Assembly (NCBI GenBank): GCA_020161935.1
Contig: JAIUNI010000010.1
Span: 1-64,000, forward strand
Origin: Chloroflexota bacterium
GTDB taxonomy: Bacteria; Chloroflexota; Anaerolineae; Aggregatilineales; Phototrophicaceae
Length of the DNA stretch: 64,000 bases
Reading direction: 5' to 3'
This document shows, piece by piece, positions 9,617 through 18,090 of this stretch. A model generated the notes under the pieces. The model worked only from the letters and a program-made list of their open reading frames with translations. It did no database searches and was not told where the DNA came from. A program made the translations under genes and the position numbers. Numbering within the stretch: position 1 is the first letter of the stretch; each line of letters starts with the position of its first letter.

Positions 9617-9660
9617 CCCTCCCCTGTTACTACGGGGGAGGGTTAGGGTGGGGGTTTGCA
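9617..9660. repeat. dispersed CCCTCCCC/GGGGAGGG palindromic repeat, copy 2
   Basis: An 8-bp stem (CCCTCCCC and GGGGAGGG) is followed by GGTTAGGGTGGGGG, with the layout of the 7711 copy but a different loop. It could act as an mRNA 3' stabiliser for the gene ending at 9593. No T-run follows, so it is not a standard terminator. Confidence 0.6.
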
Positions 9661-9668
9661 TTATCTCT

Positions 9669-9875
9669 ATGAACCAATTTAACCGCTTGAACAATCTATC
9701 GCGCAACACCCGCATCATCGGCTGGGTGATCCTCGTGCTGCTCATTATGGCTGTGCTGTATGCCTTCTTCTCGTCGCAGTTGGGGCAGAACGTCCTGCTG
9801 TGCTGCTGCGGTGGTGGCATCGTCATCGCCATCGTGGGCATTCTCTCCGAGCGTGGAATGCGCCGCCCGCGCTAG
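9669..9875 (+). CDS. small membrane protein
   Basis: This 68-aa protein has two hydrophobic helices, roughly residues 15-36 (IGWVILVLLIMAVLYAFF) and 42-60. A striking CCCGGG cysteine-glycine cluster sits at the start of the second helix and a basic C-terminus (MRRPR) follows. I chose the ATG at 9669 because upstream sequence is part of the repeat. No family recognised. The Cys triplet in a membrane segment is unusual and could be a palmitoyl-like or metal site, but that is speculation. Confidence 0.6.
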   Translation: MNQFNRLNNLSRNTRIIGWVILVLLIMAVLYAFFSSQLGQNVLLCCCGGGIVIAIVGILSERGMRRPR

Positions 9876-10004
9876 CGCAACCTTTTCCCAACCAAAGTCT
9901 AGATGATGCAGCCACGAGCTACCCTTTTGGCTAGTTTTGCCGCATCTGCTGATACCTACAGCGCATCCCCGCGTATAAAAGAACAATGTCTAACACCATA
10001 GGAG

Positions 10005-10430
10005 ATGGACAAAATGTATCGCATGAATAGTTATCGTGGCGACTGGGGCTACCGGGGTGGTTGGGGGCGCGGCCCGCACCCGATGTTCTTCTTCCCCGCG
10101 CTGCTGCTGGCCGGTTTCGTGTTCTTCGGCCTGTTTAAGTTCCTGTTTCCGTTAATCGTACTGGGCGTTATCTTTATGGGAGTAAAGACCATGATGCGAG
10201 GTGGATTTGGTGGACGTGGCGGTTTCGGCGGTCGGCGCGGCATGGGGCGCTTCCATGACGGGCGCGGCGAGTTTTGGAACCAGCACTGGAACTGGGAAAA
10301 CCACTGGAGCGAGAAGCGCAAGCACGGCTGGCACGACGAACAGGACGCGGACGAGAAGCCAAAGCGTGACGACAGTGATGCCCCGCGTTACGCCCGTACC
10401 GCGAACGGCGACTGGGTGGAAATCGTCTAA
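10005..10430 (+). CDS. membrane protein with Gly-Arg-rich linker
   Basis: This 141-aa protein starts with a Trp/Gly/Arg-rich stretch and then has one long hydrophobic segment (about residues 26-60: FFFPALLLAGFVFFGLF and FPLIVLGVIFMG). A repetitive linker RGGFGGRGGFGGRRGMGR follows, then a Trp/His-rich and charged tail. The ending, RYARTANGDWVEIV, resembles the end of small Chloroflexota membrane proteins of unknown role. A GGAGATGGACAAA site precedes it. The neighbour at 9669 is also a small membrane protein. The repeated GGFGGRG codons make the region prone to length variation. Confidence 0.75.
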   Translation: MDKMYRMNSYRGDWGYRGGWGRGPHPMFFFPALLLAGFVFFGLFKFLFPLIVLGVIFMGVKTMMRGGFGGRGGFGGRRGMGRFHDGRGEFWNQHWNWENHWSEKRKHGWHDEQDADEKPKRDDSDAPRYARTANGDWVEIV

Positions 10431-10467
10431 GTTAACTAGTCAACAACGGCAATTGGGATCAACCTCG

Positions 10468-10492
10468 AGGGCGGCTGCACAGTCGCCCTTTT
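10468..10492 (+). terminator. rho-independent terminator
   Basis: A 6-bp stem AGGGCG/CGCCCT with a 10-nt loop is followed by a short T-run. It lies about 40 bp after the membrane-protein stop and 70 bp before the acetyltransferase. Confidence 0.65.
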
Positions 10493-10559
10493 GATTCCCG
10501 CAGTTGGGCAAGGCTGAGTATAATCTCCTCATTATTCCGGTTATCTACTCAAGGATCGA

Positions 10560-11261
10560 ATGATGGATTTTCAACCGCAGCCGTTACCGCCACCCCTGCC
10601 GCCGGATGTGCTGGAACGCCGCAAAAACCTGCCCACAAAAGTCACCCCCGTGATGCTCGAAGGCCGTTATATCCGCCTCATTCCCCTCGATTTGGAAGCC
10701 CATACCGAAATCCTGTACGCCATCTCCAACGGCTCACCGCTGACCATCGGCAACCGTTCCGTCGGCGCGTATGATGCCGAGTCGCTCATTTGGCGCTACA
10801 TGAACGGCGGCCCGTTCGCCAACCCCGACGAAATGCGTGACTATCTGCGTGCGTCAGTCGATGCGCCCAACGGCCTCGCCTTCTGCACCATCGACCGCGA
10901 ATTGAACTATCCGGTCGGGGTCGCTACCTACATGAACAATTTCCCCGAACACCTCAAGGTTGAACTCGGCAGCATCTGGTACAGCCCGATTGCCCAGCGT
11001 ACTAAAGCCAACTTGGAAGCCACCTACTTGATGCTCAAACACGCCTTCGACCTCGGCTACCGGCGGCTGGAATGGAAGTGCAACGCGCTCAACGAACGCT
11101 CGCGCCGCGCCGCACTGCGGATGGGCTTCAAGTTCGAGGGCATTCAAGAAGCGCACTTCATCGTCAAAGGCTACAACCGCGACACAGCATGGTTCCGCAT
11201 ACTCGACAGCGAGTGGGGCGCGGTAAAGGCCAACTTGGAAAGCCTCCTCGAATACACTTAA
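10560..11261 (+). CDS. GNAT family N-acetyltransferase (RimJ/RimL-like)
   Basis: This is a cytoplasmic acetyl-CoA-dependent transferase, 233 aa. After a Pro-rich N-terminus it has the RimL-type opening LEGRYIRLIPLDLEAHTEILYAI. Two family blocks follow: YPVGVATYMNNFPEHLKVELGSIWYSPIAQRTKANLEATYLMLKHAFD, in which the acetyl-CoA-binding region has shifted to QRTKANLEA, and LGYRRLEWKCNALNERSRRAALRMGFKFEG, which is highly characteristic of this GNAT subgroup. The substrate may be a small amine or protein N-terminus and cannot be inferred. It stands alone between two terminator-like gaps. Confidence 0.9.
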   Translation: MMDFQPQPLPPPLPPDVLERRKNLPTKVTPVMLEGRYIRLIPLDLEAHTEILYAISNGSPLTIGNRSVGAYDAESLIWRYMNGGPFANPDEMRDYLRASVDAPNGLAFCTIDRELNYPVGVATYMNNFPEHLKVELGSIWYSPIAQRTKANLEATYLMLKHAFDLGYRRLEWKCNALNERSRRAALRMGFKFEGIQEAHFIVKGYNRDTAWFRILDSEWGAVKANLESLLEYT

Positions 11262-11361
11262 TTTTGCAGGACTAAGGCATTTAGCATTATGCGCTTGGCA
11301 TCTTCAGTGCTGGATGCTAAACTTTGTGACAAAGGTAACAAATTGCAGGTAGTAAACGCTT

Positions 11362-11742
11362 ATGGATGCTGTACGAACATGGCCTGACCGCCTGATCGGT
11401 CGCTTACTCTTTGTGGATACGCAGTCACCGGCTGCTGAACGACCTGCCAGCGCGGCGCGGGCGGAACAGGCATTTGGTTTTTCGCTGCTGGTTTCCGGCG
11501 TGCGCTGCATTTTGCAGTATGTGGTACTGCCGTTCATCCTGCCCTTAATTGGCATCGCGGCGGAGGTGGCTGTGCCGATCACACTGGCGATTAATCTGGT
11601 GGCGGTTGTCCTCATCCTGTTCAGCCTCCGCCGCTTTTGGCAGATTAACTACCGCCACAAATGGCAGTATCTGTTTGTCGCGGTAACGGCCTGGGCGCTG
11701 CTCGGTGCATTTATCGCCCTCGACCTCAAGGCGCTGCTCTGA
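11362..11742 (+). CDS. membrane protein of unknown function
   Basis: This 126-aa protein has three predicted membrane helices, about residues 38-60, 62-82 and 100-120. The basic loop RRFWQINYRHKWQ lies between the second and third helix, suggesting a cytoplasmic face. The N-terminus (DRLIGRLLFVDTQSPAAERPA) is cytoplasmic and not a signal peptide. It resembles uncharacterised Chloroflexota membrane proteins in layout, with no named family recognised. Confidence 0.75.
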   Translation: MDAVRTWPDRLIGRLLFVDTQSPAAERPASAARAEQAFGFSLLVSGVRCILQYVVLPFILPLIGIAAEVAVPITLAINLVAVVLILFSLRRFWQINYRHKWQYLFVAVTAWALLGAFIALDLKALL

Positions 11743-11774
11743 GCGAGTGTTTAAAAGAGGGTGTCGTATTGTAG

Positions 11775-11848
11775 GGATGAGGCACGCCTCATCCGCATTA
11801 CTGACCACACATATTGTCTTTTCGTAGGGAATGGTCTCAGACCATTCC
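11775..11848. repeat. second pair of GTAGGGA-anchored palindromes
   Basis: Hairpin one is at 11775-11794 (GGATGAGGC-AC-GCCTCATCC, 9-bp stem, 2-nt loop). Hairpin two is at 11828-11848 (GGAATGGTCT-C-AGACCATTCC, 10-bp stem). Each is preceded by GTA, giving GTAGGGA at its 5' edge, as in the 2086-2147 pair. The conserved tag with different but fully paired stems implies that folding is under selection. Confidence 0.75.
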
Positions 11849-11936
11849 GCCTTACTCGATTTAAAGCGGCTTTTTAAACGGGTCATCCGCATCAATAACG
11901 GGCTTGGGTTTGGGCTAACGACGGGAGGCAGATGTC

Positions 11937-12404
11937 ATGTTGAATTTTAGAGGACGTAACCGCGCGACCGGCGAGAACGCGCTCGAAGTGTACGCGGGGA
12001 CGATTGAGCAAATCCTGACCAGTGTCGGCATTGATCCGGTGCGGGCGCGAATGCGGACGGAAACCGGCTTCGGTTGGAGCTTCCAGCGCAACTCCGCCGT
12101 GATCGAGATTTTCGTGTCGCAGCAGGACGGCGTAGGCTACTTACAAGTGCTCTCGCCCATCATGCACCTGCCCATCAACGGCTTGCTGCCGCTCTACCGC
12201 CGCTTGCTCGAACTCAATCTCCAACTGACGAATGCAGCGTTGGGCGTGTACCTCGATGTGGTCTATGTGTTCAATGAGCGCCCGTTGGAAGGGCTGGATG
12301 GCAGCGAAGCCAACACGATCATCAACTTGGTCGCCAGCTATGCCGACGACCTCGATGACAAATTGGTGCAGGAGTTCGGCGGTCGCTTATACGCCAAGGT
12401 GTAA
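11937..12404 (+). CDS. YbjN/T3SS chaperone-like domain protein
   Basis: This 155-aa cytoplasmic protein has the fold pattern of the YbjN / type III secretion chaperone-like superfamily. An N-terminal helix (ENALEVYAGTIEQILTSVG) is followed by a beta strand set with an aromatic pair (GWSFQRNSAVIEIFVSQ). The motif LPINGLLPLYRRLLELNLQLTNAALGV and an acidic C-terminal helix (YADDLDDKLVQEFGG) follow. The ribosome site is GGGAGGCAGATGTC. Members are often bound partners of other proteins; here the partner is not evident. It is convergent with the GH2 gene, 9 bp away. Confidence 0.75.
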   Translation: MLNFRGRNRATGENALEVYAGTIEQILTSVGIDPVRARMRTETGFGWSFQRNSAVIEIFVSQQDGVGYLQVLSPIMHLPINGLLPLYRRLLELNLQLTNAALGVYLDVVYVFNERPLEGLDGSEANTIINLVASYADDLDDKLVQEFGGRLYAKV

Positions 12405-12413
12405 ACTTACGCC

Positions 12414-14525
12414 CTAGAACGCGCCTAGCGCGAGTGTGTTGAAAGCCCGCAGCGTCCCGTCAGCATCGCGCACCTCAACCGTCAAGCGCACCGATCCTTT
12501 GTCTTTCGGCATGGTTATCACGAGCGGTTCCAGATGGTTGACGCTGTATGGTGTCAACGTCAGTGTGCCGTAGCTGCCCGTTTCCAATATCCCAGCCTCC
12601 CCGGTGATGCGCTCAAGCCGCCACTCGACCACTGCCTTCGATAGGGCTGGCTGTCCGTACAGGCTGACGAAGATCGGCACTTCAATGACCTGCTCGGTTT
12701 TGACGATCACATTCCCCTGATAATCCAGCCCGACAAAATCCGCGCTGTTGACCGTCGCGTAATCAAAGGTAACTTCTTTGATCGTGCGGTCATAACGTGC
12801 CAGTCCACCCAGTTCATGTTCGACATCGTACAGCTCGGTGTAAGTATAACCGACCAACCCCCCATGACGGCGGATCTCAACCGTCTGCCATTGGAAGTCA
12901 ATCGGGCGCTCCTCACCCCAGCCGGTGCCATACTCGCTGACCATGAGCGGTTCGCCGCTGTACTGCTGACCTTCGGCATAGAAGGGATGACCAAGCACAT
13001 TCACCGACATCGGCGCGGTTTCGAGCTGCGTCAGGTAATCGCTCCACTCAAATGCGTTGGCGGTGTACTTGTGTGAGTCCGCAATATCCGTTTTGACGTG
13101 CCGCCAGCCCGAATTATCCACAACCAGTCGTGTCGGGTCCCACGCCTTAATCTGGTCATAGAGGTCGCTCAGGTAAATCTGTATATCGCTCTGACTGCGA
13201 AATTCCAACCCCCACGACTCGTTATATGGCCCCCAGATCACGATTGACGGGTGGTTGTAGTCCCGCTCAATCATCGCTTGTAGATCGTTCGTCAGGCGTT
13301 CCTGCGCCAGCGGCGTAAAATCCACCGGACACGGCACATCGTTCCACAGCAGCATACCGAGCTTATCCGCCCAATACACCCAGCGCGGGTCTTCAATCTT
13401 GAGGTGCATCCGCAGGCCGTTAAATCCGAACTGCTTGGCTAAGTTAATGTCCGTCTGAAACGCCGCATCGCTCGGCGCGGTGTACAGCCCATCCGGCCAA
13501 TAGCCCTGCACCAGCGCCGACCGCAGGTAAACCGGATGCCCGTTGAGCAGCACATTATTCCCGCTGACTTCGATACGCCGCATCCCGAAATAGGTATGCA
13601 GCACATCCGGCGTGTTACCCGTAGCTTTCAATGTCAGATCAACCTCATAGAGATGTGGCGTTTCCGGTTCCCAAAGCAGGGGGTCGTTTACGTCCATGTT
13701 GATGGTGAAGGTTTGCCGCGTATTCGCTTCGTCAAGCACAAGCTCTTGGCTCTGCGCCAACGTTTGCCCATCAGGCGTACGAACGTCGATCTGAAGCTCC
13801 AATGTTTCGGACGTGGGCGATTCAATCGTGACCGCGAACATCGCGCTTTCGTTCGGCACATCCGGCGTAATATGTACCTGCGCGATATGAGTGGTGGGAC
13901 GCGCTTCTAACCACACCGTCTGCCAGATGCCGCTCACCGTCGTAAAATCCACATCATCCCACGGATTAGGCGGGGTGCTGCTTTGTTTGCCGTGTGGAAT
14001 TTCCGCAAGATCGGCAGGGTCTTCAACGCGGACGACAACCGAATTCTCGCCAGCGATTAACATCTCCGTGATGTCGAACTCAAACGGGGTGTATCCGCCC
14101 TCATGCTCGCCGGCTAACGTGCCGTTGACCCACACCCGCGCCCAATAATCAACCGCGCCAAGGTGCAGTACCGTCTGCTGCTCATCCCATCCCTCCGGCA
14201 CGGTAAAGACGCGCCGGTACCACGCTACGCCGTATTGGGGTGGGTCGGCGATGCCTGAAAGGATGCTTTGCCACGGAAACGGGACGAGAATAGAGTCTTG
14301 AAACGCCTCACTATCCGCGTCGAACCAGTTCTGCTCAACTCCGACGTTACCTGTATCAAACGCAAAGTCCCACGTCCCGTTCAAATTGAGCCAGTTGTCG
14401 CGTTGGAAATCTGGTCGTGGATACTCCGGTCGCGGAATATCCGTATTCTCCTGCGCGTTCTGCTCCGGCGCGGCGCTGACGACTGCAAAACTCAACAACA
14501 ATGTAATCAATATCAGCAGCCGCAT
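12414..14525 (-). CDS. secreted glycoside hydrolase family 2 protein
   Basis: This is an exported beta-galactosidase/beta-glucuronidase-type enzyme, 703 aa. A signal peptide (MRLLILITLLLSFAVVSAAPEQ) is followed by the sugar-binding domain (LNLNGTWDFAFDTGNVG). Next are an immunoglobulin-like domain and the TIM barrel with acid/base Glu436 in WGPYNESWG and nucleophile Glu531 in SEYGTGWG. The last 90 residues form a beta-rich tail. Both catalytic residues are present, so it should be active. It is shorter than classical LacZ and closer to glucuronidase-size GH2 members. The substrate, a beta-glucuronide, galactoside or mannoside, is undetermined. It lies downstream of the kinase gene in the same direction with a 38-bp gap. 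Confidence 0.9.
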   Translation of the reverse strand: MRLLILITLLLSFAVVSAAPEQNAQENTDIPRPEYPRPDFQRDNWLNLNGTWDFAFDTGNVGVEQNWFDADSEAFQDSILVPFPWQSILSGIADPPQYGVAWYRRVFTVPEGWDEQQTVLHLGAVDYWARVWVNGTLAGEHEGGYTPFEFDITEMLIAGENSVVVRVEDPADLAEIPHGKQSSTPPNPWDDVDFTTVSGIWQTVWLEARPTTHIAQVHITPDVPNESAMFAVTIESPTSETLELQIDVRTPDGQTLAQSQELVLDEANTRQTFTINMDVNDPLLWEPETPHLYEVDLTLKATGNTPDVLHTYFGMRRIEVSGNNVLLNGHPVYLRSALVQGYWPDGLYTAPSDAAFQTDINLAKQFGFNGLRMHLKIEDPRWVYWADKLGMLLWNDVPCPVDFTPLAQERLTNDLQAMIERDYNHPSIVIWGPYNESWGLEFRSQSDIQIYLSDLYDQIKAWDPTRLVVDNSGWRHVKTDIADSHKYTANAFEWSDYLTQLETAPMSVNVLGHPFYAEGQQYSGEPLMVSEYGTGWGEERPIDFQWQTVEIRRHGGLVGYTYTELYDVEHELGGLARYDRTIKEVTFDYATVNSADFVGLDYQGNVIVKTEQVIEVPIFVSLYGQPALSKAVVEWRLERITGEAGILETGSYGTLTLTPYSVNHLEPLVITMPKDKGSVRLTVEVRDADGTLRAFNTLALGAF

Positions 14526-14563
14526 CGTTAGACTCTCCCGGTAAATATAAGTATGTTGCAGTA

Positions 14564-16972
14564 TTAGCTCGCCTTAGCCATCCGCCCTCGCAGCCAGCCA
14601 ATCAGGTTGCGTAAATCCCCTAACAGACCGGAGAAGTGCGCCCCGAGCGCGATCAGCAGCACCACCGGAATGGCGACCGTGAAAACTTGCTCTGGGAAGT
14701 CATAATATAAAATAGCCGATGGGCTGTTGAGTACCTCGCTCGATAGCGGGAATGGCGGTTCCGTATAGTTGAAGAAGAACTCAAACATGAAGTAAATCGG
14801 AAGGTAGGTTGTAATCGCCGTAATCAACACAGCCGCCCAACCGCGTAATCTAAAGATCGACGACAGCACAAACCCCAGCGCCGTGCCAATGCCTGCGTAA
14901 AACATGACTTCCCACGACGGCAGGTAGTTCAAGAAGAACCATGTAAACGCCGCCCACGACAGCGTCCCCCACAGAATGCCCAACCCCGCCGACAGGATGA
15001 GCCGTGCCCACCACGGCCAGAAGCCGCGCAGTCGGTTCGGCACTTCACTGGCGATAATCGTCAGGATGGCGATCATCATGCCGAACGTCAGACCAATCGA
15101 GATCGTCTTACCCCAGCGGTCGGCGTGGAAAATTGCCTCCGACCGGAAGGTAACGAAAACGTGGAAGGCCATCGCCAGCGTCGCCCCGATGAGCGCGAAC
15201 ACAAAGCGCTGTACATTCTTCAGCGGGTCATCCGTCAGCCGCCGCCACGTATTCGCCAGCCACGCATACATGCGCCCCTGTGGACTCACAATCTTGGGCA
15301 GCGAAGGCGCTTCGTCACGCACCAGTGCCAGCGCCCGCAGCGCACCTTTGGAACCGGCGCGTTGTGCATCCGCGATCATCTTCACCGCCGCCAGCGACCG
15401 GATGCGCCCGACCGTTCGCGCGGCTTGCTCGGCAATCGCTTCCGTGCTGCGCGGGTCGAGGGCGATTTGCGCCAGCAGTTCGTCAATGTCCTCGCTGTAA
15501 ACCGTCGGTCGCCAATCCGACGGCGTGTTCAGTTGAATATCAGCCCGCGTCCGCATCGTCAGCAGTCGTCCGGTGACACCCTGCGGCACAGCCTTGTAGT
15601 TCCCACTCGGATAATCCCGCTTGGCACGGGTTGCCAGCACATTGATCGCCGCCCGTTTGGCCTCGTCGTTGGTTTCCACCGCCAGCGCTTGCGCCACCAG
15701 CGTCGGGATGCGCGGCGGGTCGCCGTCAGGGATCGTTTCGAGGCGGTAGAAGGCACGGGCGCGGGCAGGGGCGTTTTCGCTGCGGATCGCGTGCAGTGCC
15801 ACCCAGCGGCGGTTGTCCTTATCGAGCTTCTCCCACCAGTAGTCAATTTCGTGGTCGTATTCAATCGCGCCGCGCAGCAGCAGTTGTAAACCGGCCTCGT
15901 CGATCTCCAGCCCGTGTTCCTCGGCCTTCATGTAAACATCGTTCATGACCATGAAGTGCGTCACGCCCAGCAGGAAGCGGCCTTGCCCGTGCGCCCATGC
16001 TTTACGCGCACGGTTGTAAATATCCTGAGCCTCGCGCCGCACCATCGCGCCTTGATCGGCGATAGTCATGACACCGCTGAGATCAATCGTCAGCAGGCCG
16101 ACACCGTCCTCATCGTCGAAGTCGCCGCGTGGCGCACTGACCACTGCGCCCTGCACCAGTTTCAGCGCATCTTCCAGTTCGTTGACGAGTTCCATCAGCG
16201 TGTTCGGGCGGTCGTCGGGGTTCAGCGCCGTACCACGCCGCAGCACGGGGGTCAGCACTTCCGCCAGTTCGCTGCCCATCTTCTCGGCTTCCGGCAGGTC
16301 TTCTTGCCACTGAAGCTGTTTCAGCGCAAGTGAGGTGGTCGCATCAAACGGCAGTTCGCCCGTCAGCATCTGGAACACCAGAATGGCGAAGCTGTAAATA
16401 TCGGCACGGTGATCCAGTTCACCCGCCGTTAGTTGTTCGGGAGCCATATACAGCAGCGTTCCGTAACCGGGGTTGGCGGCGCGGCCTTCCGGCCCCAACA
16501 CCGTCGCCAGACCAAAATCCGCCAGATACGGCGAGGTGTTGCTATCCATCAGGATATTGGACGGTTTCAGGTCGAGGTGGATGACGTTGTTCTTGTGGGC
16601 ATAATCGAGTGCGCTGGCGATATTCTTCGACTGGCGCACCACTTCGCTGGTCGACATCGCCCCATCCGCCAGCAGGTGTTCCAGCGAGCCGCCGGTCACA
16701 TAGCGCATGGCGATATAAAGCTGGCCTTCGTGTTCGCCGAAGTCGTAAATCGGTAGGATATGGGGATGTTCGAGGGCGGCGATGGTCTGCGCCTCACGCT
16801 CGAACAGCTTGATCGGCTCCGTGCCATTATCGACCGATAAATCGCGGGCAATCGTCTTGATAGCGACTGTACGGTTCAGCCGTTTGTCACGCGCCGACCA
16901 CACATCCGCCATACCGCCGCGCCCGATATGCTCGACGACACGATAATGCGAAAACTCGCTGCCAATATCCAT
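14564..16972 (-). CDS. membrane-anchored Ser/Thr protein kinase
   Basis: This is a eukaryotic-like Hanks-type kinase, 802 aa. The N-terminal domain (about 1-275) has the glycine loop IGRGGMADVW, Lys39 in AIKTI, catalytic loop IHLDLKPSN (Asp134) and metal-binding DFG (Asp152). The catalytic loop has HLD in place of HRD, so it may not be activated by classical activation-loop phosphorylation. The APE-like motif MAPEQL is present. A middle region (about 300-570) with an alpha-helical repeat pattern (RALALVRDEAPSLPK) follows. The C-terminus (about 590-790) holds five or six membrane helices. It probably signals from the envelope, and no substrate is apparent. Confidence 0.92.
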   Translation of the reverse strand: MDIGSEFSHYRVVEHIGRGGMADVWSARDKRLNRTVAIKTIARDLSVDNGTEPIKLFEREAQTIAALEHPHILPIYDFGEHEGQLYIAMRYVTGGSLEHLLADGAMSTSEVVRQSKNIASALDYAHKNNVIHLDLKPSNILMDSNTSPYLADFGLATVLGPEGRAANPGYGTLLYMAPEQLTAGELDHRADIYSFAILVFQMLTGELPFDATTSLALKQLQWQEDLPEAEKMGSELAEVLTPVLRRGTALNPDDRPNTLMELVNELEDALKLVQGAVVSAPRGDFDDEDGVGLLTIDLSGVMTIADQGAMVRREAQDIYNRARKAWAHGQGRFLLGVTHFMVMNDVYMKAEEHGLEIDEAGLQLLLRGAIEYDHEIDYWWEKLDKDNRRWVALHAIRSENAPARARAFYRLETIPDGDPPRIPTLVAQALAVETNDEAKRAAINVLATRAKRDYPSGNYKAVPQGVTGRLLTMRTRADIQLNTPSDWRPTVYSEDIDELLAQIALDPRSTEAIAEQAARTVGRIRSLAAVKMIADAQRAGSKGALRALALVRDEAPSLPKIVSPQGRMYAWLANTWRRLTDDPLKNVQRFVFALIGATLAMAFHVFVTFRSEAIFHADRWGKTISIGLTFGMMIAILTIIASEVPNRLRGFWPWWARLILSAGLGILWGTLSWAAFTWFFLNYLPSWEVMFYAGIGTALGFVLSSIFRLRGWAAVLITAITTYLPIYFMFEFFFNYTEPPFPLSSEVLNSPSAILYYDFPEQVFTVAIPVVLLIALGAHFSGLLGDLRNLIGWLRGRMAKAS

Positions 16973-17196
16973 GAATCAATCCTGTTACCGCGTATATCAC
17001 CTAAACCAATTATCCACTGAAAGGCGTGTTGCGGTGATTAAAGAAGATGAGTATTTTGAATTTGAACCATTACCGTCAATAATCGAGTATACCGTTTGCG
17101 TCGGTGGATAAGATTATTATAGAGTGGGCGAAGGCTTGCCACAAGCAAGCGGGATAAATCTCAATCGTTCACAGCAGCTACCAACCGGAGAAATTG

Positions 17197-17988
17197 ATGA
17201 CTAAGGGCTATCGAGTCATAGAGCCTACACTCATTAACTCTATTATTGTTGATAGCAAATATCATGCTTACGCTGTTTCAGTTCTTTTTTGGCTTGTCGA
17301 AGAAATTTATAAGGCGTTAAAAGATCAAATTGACACGTTTGATATAGAGGTAATAAAGGTCGAGTATATGGGTGCGTATCCCGCTCTAGGAGTCCAATAC
17401 CAGCGTAAGCCATTTGAAGCACCTAATTACTCGTTGGAAAAGTTGATCGAAGAAACTTCAAATCGATTGCTCAGTGAGAAATCAATCAGTGAACTGACCA
17501 AGTATATTGCTGCAAGCGAAGTCGATTGGAATGAAATGGCATCGTGGGTCATGACGGAACGTCATGTTGCTTCAACTTATCGAATACAAGTTTGGAATGA
17601 ATTTTACCCTTACCACCCCTTTGATTATGCGGTTGATCAATTAGCGTTTCGGGACATGCTTGAAAATGCCTACGAAGCTGCGAAAGAAAAACTCAGATCT
17701 TCTAACAACGAAAACACGACTAGGAAGTACTTATTCTTAAGCGCAATCGGCTTGCTCGCGTACGGTTTTTTGAACACCGTTCCTGATATTGTTGAAAGTG
17801 GATCACTCGTGAACAAAGATTACCGCTGGCTGATCAGCATATTGAATTTCATATTTCCCACGCCTAAAGGTATGAATGTTTTTAACGATCCTGATGATTT
17901 CAAAATATGGCTGCAAGCGAATAGTTCTAATTTGTATTTTAAAGAGAGTGCGGGAAAGTTTACATTTATCCAGAATATTCACGCTTAA
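17197..17988 (+). CDS. hypothetical protein, AT-rich
   Basis: This 263-aa protein has no family recognised. The start ATG at 17197 is preceded by ACCGGAGAAATTG; a TTG three bases earlier is possible. The first half is cytoplasmic-looking (VLFWLVEEIYKALKDQIDTFDIEVIKVEYMGAYPALG). Near residue 180 one hydrophobic stretch (YLFLSAIGLLAYGFLNTVP) may be a membrane segment. The AT-rich base composition differs from the kinase and PDZ genes on either side, so it may have been acquired separately. It faces away from the kinase. Confidence 0.7.
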   Translation: MTKGYRVIEPTLINSIIVDSKYHAYAVSVLFWLVEEIYKALKDQIDTFDIEVIKVEYMGAYPALGVQYQRKPFEAPNYSLEKLIEETSNRLLSEKSISELTKYIAASEVDWNEMASWVMTERHVASTYRIQVWNEFYPYHPFDYAVDQLAFRDMLENAYEAAKEKLRSSNNENTTRKYLFLSAIGLLAYGFLNTVPDIVESGSLVNKDYRWLISILNFIFPTPKGMNVFNDPDDFKIWLQANSSNLYFKESAGKFTFIQNIHA

Positions 17989-18090
17989 TATGTTTTACTC
18001 ACCCGACTTAGCCCTTGATGAGAAAACTTTTCTCAACCACAATCCGCATCTACACTCGTTGCATGGTCGAATAAAAAGAGATTCTAAAGT

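Noticed and set aside
15125..15889. 254-codon open frame on the plus strand
   Set aside because: Antisense to the kinase gene, Arg/Gln/His-rich, no ribosome site.
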